A DNA stretch of 33,153 bases from Verrucomicrobiota bacterium. Lineage in GTDB: Bacteria > Verrucomicrobiota > Verrucomicrobiia > Limisphaerales > UBA1319. The notes below the pieces were generated by a model. It was not told the origin of the DNA, searched no databases, and was given only the letters and a program-made list of their open reading frames with translations. A program made the position numbers and the translations under genes. The stretch spans positions 1 through 33,153 of the forward strand of contig JAKLHY010000078.1 of NCBI GenBank assembly GCA_022709905.1, read 5' to 3'. This document shows, one piece after another, positions 5,424-12,377 of the stretch (positions within the stretch are counted from its first letter, which is position 1; every line of letters starts with the position of its first letter).

Positions 5424-8348
5424 TTGTCGCTTGAAGACGCCGCGTTCGCGCGCGACTGCGATCACTCCGCTGCCGCTGCCGACCGGCTGCCTTGGCCGCG
5501 CTGGAAGTTCCTCGAATCCGCCTTCGACGGGAAGGATAATCATTTTAAACACCCGTTGGGAGGAGACGCAGCATTCCGCATCATGCCGTATTCGCACGCC
5601 GACATTGCCCACCATTTTGCGTCGTTGAATCAACCCAAGCTAAATCAGGGCGATGACCGGGCTCAATACCTGGCCACCTGGCGGCTTTGGCGTTGGTGGG
5701 CCTCGGACCACAAGGACTCACGACTGGCTTTCCTCCCAGCAGACACGCGCCTACCTGACCACACAATCTGGGTTCACAATTCCATCGTGTCCGCCCTCGA
5801 GGCTTGTGTCACGGGCGAGGGGAAGGAGCGAAAGTGCCGTCCCGCCTTTTTGCTTATGCAAATCGGCCCAGTACAGGAGTACATCGCCCAGGCTCGACGC
5901 ACCCTTGATCTGTGGAGCGGCAGTTATCTGCTGAGTTACCTGATCGGTTGTGGCCTGCGTCACATTGCGCTCCACTTCGGCCCGGACAATGTCATTTTTC
6001 CCAACCTCTGCGGGCAGCCCATTTTTGATCTACTGCTCCAGGATGAAGTCTGGACAAAGGCCCGCGTGCAGCTGCCATCCAGCGGAAGCGATGCCACGCT
6101 ATGGGATTCTTTTGGCTACGATACCGATTACGGCCGTCGGCGGCTGCTCACACCCAGCCTGCCCAACAGATTCCTTGCTGTTCTGCCAGCGGACAAGGCC
6201 GATGCAACCGCCCGTGACGTGGTAAAATCCATTCGAGACACACACCATGACATTGCCGGAAAAGTGTGGGAATGGGCCTCGCAACAGTTGAAAACCGCCC
6301 ACTGTTGGACGGAGGATAACCGTCGGCGGTTCGATGCGCAGAACGCGCGCTTTCTCGATATTGCCTGGCAGACCGTTGTCTGGCCAGACTCGCCCGACAG
6401 TGCATTCGAACGTACGGAATTACTCCCCGAGGCGAGGAAGCATCAAGGCAATGACGGTCCGCGCGCAGGACTTTTCACCATACTCGAAATGGCTCGGCGC
6501 ATGCCGCATGACCACCGTGATGTTCGGAATTTCGACTGTGAGAAGTATGAATCTGGCACACGGAACGCACAAGGCCGTGACATCAGCGGATGGAAGGATC
6601 GGTCCAAACTTGAGCCAGACGCCAAACTCGACAATCCTGGCGCCGCTTGGTCGGCGCTATACCAGCTTACCCAGTGGCAACTCGACGCCGTCCGCCAAAC
6701 ACGCGCGTGGAAAGCATGGGCATCTGGAGGCTGGGCAGTCGGACGCGACCACAACAAGGACTCACTCAATGGCAAGGAAGAAGCGTTGCTGGATCTTGAG
6801 GGGCCGCAGTGGCCAGAGGATCGTGTTAGAGAACTCAACTTTGAATCCAAGATCCCCAACTTGTTCAAAGCTGGTGAACTGCTCGGTGCATCCTCGCTTA
6901 TTAAGCGCCTGTGGCCTACCGCGTGGCTTCAGGAAAAACACCCCTTTCAAAGCAACGACTGGCGCATGCCCGATACCCGCCACATCGCTGATGGACAGCC
7001 ATTTGCCATATCCGTGCAAGATGAAACCTTTGATGCTGATGATAATCTCAAGGCCGACGGTGACATGCAAAAGTACTTCACCGTTCTCGCCCTGGACGGT
7101 GACGAAATGGGTAAGTGGATTTCAGGACTGCATCCGAACATGCCCACTCTCCAACAGCAGCTTTCTGATTATATCGATCCTGATGACGGCCAACGAAAGG
7201 GCGCAAAGAAGTATTTCGAGGATTATGGCTTGAAGGATTTGCTAGCCCACAAACGTCCTCTCAGTCCGTCGTTCCACCTCCAGTTTTCCGAGATGCTCGC
7301 CAACTTCGGCAACTGCTGCGTCCGTCGCATTGTTGAAGCGCACGACGGCCGGCTCATTTATTCCGGCGGCGACGACGTGCTGGCTTTGCTGCCTGCCCAC
7401 ACCGCTATTGCCTGCGCTCACAACCTGCGTGCCGCATTTCGGGGCGAGAACAATCCTTTGAATCAGCTCAAAGGGGCTTGGCGATTTCGAGGCGGCGCCT
7501 GGCAAAGAGAAGAGGTGCAGTTGTTCGGATGCCAACAATCCGGCTTCATTCGGCTTAATCCCGAGGCGCCCGCTCTGGAAGGCGAACCCAAGAAATTTGA
7601 TTTGATGGTCCCTGGCCCCGCGGCCGATTGCTCCGTCGGCATCGCCATCGCGCACTTCAAGTCGCCACTGCAAGACGTGGTGCGCGCGGCACAGGCTGCG
7701 GAGAAACGCGCCAAGAGGGAACTCGGTCGAAGCGCCGTCGCTGTCACGCTGATGAAACGCTCAGGCGAAACCATCCACTGGGGTTGCCAATGGGACAGCG
7801 GCGGGCTGGATGTTTACGACGCCATCATCACCGCCCTTAGCGATGGAGCTGTCAGCGCCAAGTTTCCGCACCGCGTCGTCGAGCTGCTTGATGGTTACCT
7901 TACCGAAACCAGCCCGCTGGCCGCCGGGAGTCTTGAGCCCATGCCGGACTTCCCAGCGGTTGAGATCGTCCTCCGCGAGTTCCTCCACACGATGGACCGG
8001 CAGGGGGTGAAGAAGAATGCTCAATCCTTCACCGACTTGGCGAGGCTTTTGGGCAAAACGGATGACAAGACGGATGCCCGCACCATCAGCGGATACCTCA
8101 ATCACGCTCGCCACCGCGTGGCCATCCTGTCGGCCAAGAAACTCTTCGAAAAGTTGGAGCCACTGTTCCCAGACAAGCGGAACATCCCCGATTGGCTTGC
8201 CCGGCTTGAGAGACTTGGCGAGGCTAAGGTGGAGCCGGAAAAAGACCGGTGGGTGGAATTCCACGATTTACTGGAAAAGGCGAAACAAGCCGTTCCCGAA
8301 AATCTGATCAAGAATGCTATTCTCTGTGATCTCGGTGCCTCTGTGTGA
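5424..8348 (+). CDS. cas10: Type III-B CRISPR Cas10/Cmr2, orphan, N-terminus interrupted
   Basis: The open part codes for 974 residues from a TTG. It is recognised as Cmr2 by LMQIGPVQEYIAQARRTLDL (near residue 148), DGDEMGKW (D558) and YSGGDDVLALLP, whose GGDD (648-651) is the Palm-domain active site that makes cyclic oligoadenylate. DHSAAAADR near the start belongs to the rest of the HD domain, but the HD dipeptide itself lies upstream of the TTG, beyond the amber codon. Cas10 is the large subunit of the Cmr interference complex. No cmr1, cmr3-6, cas6 or CRISPR array is in the window. The last residues (ILCDLGASV) are encoded by a dispersed repeat shared with non-coding DNA elsewhere, so the native C-terminus is probably lost or replaced. 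A group II intron begins about 30 bp downstream. The cyclase site looks intact, so a solo signalling role cannot be excluded, but decay is likelier. Confidence 0.85.
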   Translation: MSLEDAAFARDCDHSAAAADRLPWPRWKFLESAFDGKDNHFKHPLGGDAAFRIMPYSHADIAHHFASLNQPKLNQGDDRAQYLATWRLWRWWASDHKDSRLAFLPADTRLPDHTIWVHNSIVSALEACVTGEGKERKCRPAFLLMQIGPVQEYIAQARRTLDLWSGSYLLSYLIGCGLRHIALHFGPDNVIFPNLCGQPIFDLLLQDEVWTKARVQLPSSGSDATLWDSFGYDTDYGRRRLLTPSLPNRFLAVLPADKADATARDVVKSIRDTHHDIAGKVWEWASQQLKTAHCWTEDNRRRFDAQNARFLDIAWQTVVWPDSPDSAFERTELLPEARKHQGNDGPRAGLFTILEMARRMPHDHRDVRNFDCEKYESGTRNAQGRDISGWKDRSKLEPDAKLDNPGAAWSALYQLTQWQLDAVRQTRAWKAWASGGWAVGRDHNKDSLNGKEEALLDLEGPQWPEDRVRELNFESKIPNLFKAGELLGASSLIKRLWPTAWLQEKHPFQSNDWRMPDTRHIADGQPFAISVQDETFDADDNLKADGDMQKYFTVLALDGDEMGKWISGLHPNMPTLQQQLSDYIDPDDGQRKGAKKYFEDYGLKDLLAHKRPLSPSFHLQFSEMLANFGNCCVRRIVEAHDGRLIYSGGDDVLALLPAHTAIACAHNLRAAFRGENNPLNQLKGAWRFRGGAWQREEVQLFGCQQSGFIRLNPEAPALEGEPKKFDLMVPGPAADCSVGIAIAHFKSPLQDVVRAAQAAEKRAKRELGRSAVAVTLMKRSGETIHWGCQWDSGGLDVYDAIITALSDGAVSAKFPHRVVELLDGYLTETSPLAAGSLEPMPDFPAVEIVLREFLHTMDRQGVKKNAQSFTDLARLLGKTDDKTDARTISGYLNHARHRVAILSAKKLFEKLEPLFPDKRNIPDWLARLERLGEAKVEPEKDRWVEFHDLLEKAKQAVPENLIKNAILCDLGASV

Positions 8349-8350
8349 GG
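8320..8350. repeat. Dispersed CTCTGTG-type repeat forming the cas10 3' end
   Basis: The 31-bp stretch CTCTGTGATCTCGGTGCCTC and flanks is a CT/GT-periodic sequence. On the minus strand it reads LTQRHRDHRE, a phrase I know from spurious ORFs over intergenic repeats in many bacterial genomes. It supplies the last codons and the stop of cas10. Only one copy is seen here, so family assignment rests on recall. Confidence 0.45.
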
Positions 8351-8977
8351 TCAGGCTTTTTCCTTGGGTTCAGGAGTTCTGTCGCGCCATGACAAGCCCA
8401 GGGAGAGGGGCGGGTCGAAAGACCCAAAACTCTCCGCAGGAACTCAGTGGGTAACCAATCCCACCCGGGAAAGGCTAGCCACCCCCGGAAGCGAGTTTTG
8501 CGTAGTCGCCAGCAATGGCGGCACGAAGCGTAAACAGCCAGTGCTAAAGCCGTGCGATCGAGCCTCGAAATAATGACCGTCGCTGGAGCCTTCGTTGTCA
8601 GAACGTCGGGGGCAGCACCGGAGCGCCGCCAAAGGCAAGGCGCCGAGGTCCGGCCGGGGTCTAAGAGTACGGCAAAGGCGCAAGAAGGGTTCCCTGGGAA
8701 CATGGGAGACCCGTTGGCGTCCTTGGGACCAAACACCGGGATGGATGGACCGGTTAACAACATCCAGGCCACGCCACCCTGGCTTCCCGGTGGTGCCGAG
8801 CGAAATAAGGGAAACCAACCCAAGGTATCCCGGCACAACCGACAAAGGGAGGGCCGGGAGAAGCGTCACGGGAGTCTTAGCGGGTTCGTAGTACCGCAGA
8901 AAGCCGGCGAACGGGGCCGCCCGGAGCCGGGGAATAGGGAAGGGGCCTGCACAGTCACGGAACCGTTGTGAGGAAAC

Positions 8978-10321
8978 ATGAAGGATACACAGAGATCTGA
9001 AAACGTGTGCACGAAACAACAACGGATAGCGGAGATCGCCCGGCAACGTCCGACGGAACGACTGACGGCGCTGAACCACTATTTGGATGTCGAGGGGCTG
9101 ACGGAAGCCTACCACCGCGTCAGGCGCGATAGTGCGCCGGGGGTGGACGGGCAGAGGGTCAGCGACTACGGCCAGTACTTGGGGGAAAGTCTTCCCGCGT
9201 TGCTGCACCGGGCCAAGCACGGCAGTTATGTCGCGCCGCCTGTCAAGCGCGTTCACCTTCCCAAGGAGGGGACCAACGAGACCCGCCCGATCGGAATGCC
9301 GACCAGCGAAGACAAAGTGTTGCAACGAGCGGTAGCGATGCTATTGGAGCCGATTTACGAGGAGGCGTTTTACGACTTCTCCTACGGATTTCGGCCCGGA
9401 CGCTCGCCGCACCAAGCGCTGGAAGCTTTCTGGCAACAAGCCACCGGTCACGGAGTGCGGTGGGTGCTGGAACTGGACATCCGGAAATACTTCGACAGTG
9501 TCAATCGGTCCAACCTGATGGTGTTGGTGGGTCAATGGATCGGAGATGGAGTGGTGCTGAGGTTGCTCAGCAAATGGCTACACGCCGGAGTGATGGAAGA
9601 GGGGCGGGTGAATTACCCCGAGACGGGCACGCCGCAAGGGGGCGTGATTTCACCGTTGCTGTCCAACATCTACCTGCACGAGGTATTCGACCGCTGGTTT
9701 GCGGAAGTCGTGCGGGAACGGATGAAGGGGCGGGTGTTTGCAGTGCGCTTTGCCGACGACTTGGTGATGGGCTTCACCCATCGAAAAGATGCGGAGCGGG
9801 TCTATCGGGTCATCTTTCAACGTTTCGAGAAGTACGGATTGAAACTCCACCCGGAGATGACGCGGTTGGTGCCATTTGGTCGGCCTGAGAAGGGCGGACT
9901 GGACGGGGAGCCGCCGCACGAACCGGGCACGTTTGACTTTCTGGGATTCACCCATTACTGGGGCCGATCTCGGAGAGGCTACTGGGTTATTCGACGCAAG
10001 ACAGCAGCCAAGCGGCTGCGGCGTACCCTGCGAGCGATCGGGGACTGGTGCCGGACGAACCGCCATCGCGGGATGTTCGATCAGTTCAAGGTGCTGGTCC
10101 GCAAACTGGACGGGCACTATGCTTATTACGGGATTACCGGTAATGGGCCAAGTCTGGAACAGGTGCGGACGGCGACGCAAAAGGTGTGGCGCAAGTGGCT
10201 GGCGCGGCGGAGTCGGGAGTCGAAGGCTCACACGTGGGAGTGGATGAACCGGATGCTCAAGGAGATGTTCGTGTTTCCTTATGCGCGAGTCGTACATTCC
10301 ATCTTTGGGGCGAAAGCGTGA
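8978..10321 (+). CDS. ltrA: Group II intron reverse transcriptase/maturase
   Basis: A 447-residue intron-encoded protein. The RT fingers and palm are visible in order: APGVDGQ (RT1), RPIGMPTSEDKVLQRAVAML (RT2), YGFRPGRSPHQAL (RT2a), LELDIRKYFDSVN (RT3), GTPQGGVISPLLSNIYLHEV (RT4) and the catalytic box RFADDLVMGF (RT5; FADD in place of the commoner YADD, aspartates 260-261). FDFLGFTHYW is RT7. The C-terminal WLARRSRESKAHTWEWMNRM is the GIIM/maturase X domain. No HNH endonuclease domain follows, so retrotransposition would use other primers. GAGG lies five bases before the ATG at 8978. All RT active-site residues look intact. It is not a CRISPR-associated RT: it lacks a Cas1 fusion and has intron RNA on both sides. 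Confidence 0.93.
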   Translation: MKDTQRSENVCTKQQRIAEIARQRPTERLTALNHYLDVEGLTEAYHRVRRDSAPGVDGQRVSDYGQYLGESLPALLHRAKHGSYVAPPVKRVHLPKEGTNETRPIGMPTSEDKVLQRAVAMLLEPIYEEAFYDFSYGFRPGRSPHQALEAFWQQATGHGVRWVLELDIRKYFDSVNRSNLMVLVGQWIGDGVVLRLLSKWLHAGVMEEGRVNYPETGTPQGGVISPLLSNIYLHEVFDRWFAEVVRERMKGRVFAVRFADDLVMGFTHRKDAERVYRVIFQRFEKYGLKLHPEMTRLVPFGRPEKGGLDGEPPHEPGTFDFLGFTHYWGRSRRGYWVIRRKTAAKRLRRTLRAIGDWCRTNRHRGMFDQFKVLVRKLDGHYAYYGITGNGPSLEQVRTATQKVWRKWLARRSRESKAHTWEWMNRMLKEMFVFPYARVVHSIFGAKA

Positions 10322-10327
10322 CTGGAA

Positions 10328-10360
10328 GAACCGAATGCGGGGAATTCGCTCGTTCGGGTC
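10328..10360 (+). ncRNA. Group II intron domain V
   Basis: A 33-nt hairpin: lower stem GAACCGAA with TTCGGGTC, a two-base CG bulge, upper stem TGCG with CGCT-like pairing and a purine-rich loop. This matches the standard 34-nt domain V layout. The invariant AGC triad reads AAC here, and its partner position is G, leaving an A-G mismatch where a G-U wobble is expected. Confidence 0.65.
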
Positions 10361-10362
10361 TG

Positions 10363-10400
10363 TGGGGGAGCCGGTGGGCAACCATCGGCTCTACCCGGAA
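10363..10400 (+). ncRNA. Group II intron domain VI with branch-point adenosine
   Basis: GAGCCGGTGG pairs fully with CCATCGGCTC over a GCAA (GNRA) tetraloop. Below it, GGG pairs with CCC, leaving an unpaired A at 10393 that fits the lariat branch point. The 3' splice site would lie 7-8 nt downstream, at about 10400. The expected terminal AY dinucleotide is not clear. Confidence 0.6.
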
Positions 10401-10522
10401 GGCTGTCGAGTGACTCTCGGTTCGGAGACGGGAAGGATCGGAGCGCGGATTTGGGGCCCAATCCGACTTGCGCCGGGGGGCGGTTTGAAGCACCCTATCT
10501 GAGGTTATTGCGTGGCATCATT

Positions 10523-12196
10523 ATGATACATCCATCAGCAGGCAAACCGGTATCGGCGGAGTCGCTCATTGACGTCAATCAGATCGAGCGGGACTATTAT
10601 GAGGGCAGGCCCGATGTGTCGGATCCGCATCAACTCGTCAGTTTTGGCACCAGCGGTCACCGGGGCAAGTCGGGTGACGCGACATTCACGGAGGCGCACA
10701 TTTTGGCGATTGTCCAGGCGGTCTGCGAGTATCGGCGGGCGGAGAATATCACGGGACCGCTTTTGCTGGGCAAGGACACCCATGCCCTTTCCGGTCCGGC
10801 GGAGAGAACCGCCCTCGAGGTCTTGGCTGCCAATGGAGTGGAGATCTTGCTTCAGAAGGGTAATGGATTCACCCCTACGCCGGTGGTTTCCCGGGCAATT
10901 CTGGTCTGGAACAGCAGCGGCAAGCCGAATGCGGCCGATGGCCTGGTGATCACGCCTTCGCACAATCCACCGACGGATGGCGGCATCAAGTATAATCCCC
11001 CGCATGGGGGGCCTGCGGATACGGATGTGACGAGCTGGATACAGGAACGCGCCAACGCGTTGTTGCGCGCGGGGAATCGCGAGGTTCGTCGGATCCCATA
11101 CGAGCGGGTACTGAAGGCTGAGACCACGCATGAGGAGGATTTCATAGGGCCGTATGTGGATGATTTGGCCTCGGTGATCAACATGGAGGCCATCCGCGGA
11201 TCGGGACTCAGGATCGGGGTGGATCCGTTGGGTGGTTCATCATTGCCTTACTGGGAACCGATTGCGGAGCGGTATGGTCTGAACCTCACGGTGGTCAATC
11301 CGCGTGTGGCGCCGACGTTTGATTTCATGACCCTGGATCATGATGGCAAGATCCGCATGGATTGCTCGAGTCCCTGGGCCATGGCCGGTCTGGTGAAGCT
11401 GCAGCATGATTTCGACATTGCCTTTGGCAACGATCCGGATGCCGATCGGCATGGCATTGTCACGCCGACCCACGGTCTGATGGATCCCAACCATTATCTG
11501 GCGACCGCCATACATTTCCTGCATACCCATCGTCGGCAGTGGCCGCTGAGCGCCGCCGCGGGGAAAACGGTGGTCAGCAGCGCCGTGATTGACCGCGTGG
11601 TGCAGAGCATTGGCCGCCGGCTGGCCGAGGTGCCGGTGGGCTTCAAGTGGTTCGCTCCGGGGCTACACAAAGGGACCTTCTGTTTTGGAGGCGAAGAGAG
11701 TGCTGGGGCCAGTTTCCTCCGTAAAGACGGCACGGTTTGGACCACAGACAAGGATGGATTGATCCTGGGATTGCTGGCGGCCGAGATTACGGCCGAGTCG
11801 GGCTGTAATCCCTCGGAATATTTCGATCACCTGGCCGCGCTCCTGGGACGGCCCTATTACCGACGGATTGACGCCAAAACCACGCCGGAACAGAAACGCG
11901 CCTTCAAGGAGGTCACGGCCCAGACTGTGACGCTGGAGGAACTGGCTGGAGATCGTGTTGTGGCCAAGCTAACGCGGGATCCTGAAAACGGGGCTTCGAT
12001 TGGCGGGATCAAGGTGGTAACCGAGCGAGGATGGTTTGCGGCGCGGCCGTCCGGGACGGAGAACATCGTCAAGATTTATGCGGAGAGCATGCGAAGCGCC
12101 GAGCATCTCGAGTCCATTATCCGTGAGGCGCGCCAGGAAATTGGGCGTATTGTTGGCAGCCGCGAGTTCGCCGCCGGCGAGCCGGCAGAAGGCTGA
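10523..12196 (+). CDS. pgm: Phosphoglucomutase, alpha-D-glucose type
   Basis: A 557-residue enzyme interconverting glucose 1-phosphate and glucose 6-phosphate, feeding glycogen, cell-wall and nucleotide-sugar synthesis. It follows E. coli Pgm almost end to end. The phosphoserine loop VITPSHNPP puts Ser at residue 146, and the metal loop NDPDADRHG puts aspartates at 304, 306 and 308, the E. coli positions as I recall them. FGTSGHRG (sugar or phosphate contact), GEESAGAS and the phosphate-binding ARPSGTEN near the C-terminus are all present. The ATG at 10523 is chosen because the protein then begins MIHPSAGKP, in register with the E. coli start. The open frame upstream of it (from 10451) is intron-flank sequence without homology. 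The group II intron 120 bp upstream may affect its promoter. Confidence 0.95.
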   Translation: MIHPSAGKPVSAESLIDVNQIERDYYEGRPDVSDPHQLVSFGTSGHRGKSGDATFTEAHILAIVQAVCEYRRAENITGPLLLGKDTHALSGPAERTALEVLAANGVEILLQKGNGFTPTPVVSRAILVWNSSGKPNAADGLVITPSHNPPTDGGIKYNPPHGGPADTDVTSWIQERANALLRAGNREVRRIPYERVLKAETTHEEDFIGPYVDDLASVINMEAIRGSGLRIGVDPLGGSSLPYWEPIAERYGLNLTVVNPRVAPTFDFMTLDHDGKIRMDCSSPWAMAGLVKLQHDFDIAFGNDPDADRHGIVTPTHGLMDPNHYLATAIHFLHTHRRQWPLSAAAGKTVVSSAVIDRVVQSIGRRLAEVPVGFKWFAPGLHKGTFCFGGEESAGASFLRKDGTVWTTDKDGLILGLLAAEITAESGCNPSEYFDHLAALLGRPYYRRIDAKTTPEQKRAFKEVTAQTVTLEELAGDRVVAKLTRDPENGASIGGIKVVTERGWFAARPSGTENIVKIYAESMRSAEHLESIIREARQEIGRIVGSREFAAGEPAEG

Positions 12197-12216
12197 CGGC
12201 AGCCGCCGGGTTGGGG

Positions 12217-12281
12217 CTTGGAAATCGTGAAGGGTGGACACCCAACGGCTGGATGGCTCGGGACGGTCTGAAAGCCAATGA
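12217..12281. repeat. Intergenic repeat family B, copy 1 (decayed)
   Basis: TGGACACCCAACGGCTGGAT and what follows align with 19723-19799, including CTTGGAA on the left and GGT-TGA-GCCAA on the right. The flanking 9-bp palindrome of the other copy is lost here and about 10 bp are missing between the core and the right end. Confidence 0.55.
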
Positions 12282-12285
12282 GCAG

Positions 12286-12347
12286 GGTAGGGGCCGGACC
12301 GCTGGGCCGGCCGGGCGTTTGGCAATTGAGTCCGGCGCGCCCTACCA
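12286..12347. repeat. Palindromic intergenic repeat family A, copy 2
   Basis: Begins GGTAGGGGCCGGACCGCTGG and ends GGCGCGCCCTACC. Its reverse complement shares both ends with 5005-5066 (11 bases on one side, about 25 on the other). The inverted ends would fold as a hairpin. Confidence 0.65.
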
Positions 12348-12354
12348 CCGCAGT

Positions 12355-12375
12355 AATCCGCAATCCGCAATCCGC
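12355..12375. repeat. Triple tandem heptamer AATCCGC
   Basis: AATCCGC three times in a row, then AATCAATCGCG. It ends two bases before the stop codon of the minus-strand CotH/LTD gene, so repeat DNA directly abuts that gene's 3' end. Confidence 0.6.
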
Positions 12376-12377
12376 AA

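Larger units (their letters stand above)
8381..10401 (+). mobile_element. Group II intron with maturase ORF
   Basis: A retroelement of about 2.0 kb. The 5' end is placed at 8381 (GTCGCGCCATGACAAG) because it aligns with GTGCGCCGTGACAAAG at 33059 and because both continue with a matching GAACTC/CAGTGGG...CCCACCCGG stem region. The consensus start is GUGYG, so this end carries an extra C. About 600 nt of structured GC-rich RNA (domains I-III) precede the maturase ORF, which sits in domain IV. Domain V (10328-10360) and domain VI with a bulged A (10393) follow the ORF. The 3' end near 10400 is set from the usual 7-8 nt distance from the bulged A and is uncertain by a few bases. The intron lies in the plus direction between cas10 and pgm and interrupts neither visible ORF. 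Confidence 0.75.

Noticed and set aside
8343..8350. GTGTGAGG as the intron 5' splice site
   Set aside because: It fits GUGYG, but it belongs to the CTCTGTG repeat and does not align with the second intron, whereas 8381 does.
8978..10321. CRISPR-associated reverse transcriptase linked to cas10
   Set aside because: It has a GIIM maturase domain and is flanked by intron RNA domains; no Cas1 or adaptation gene is present.
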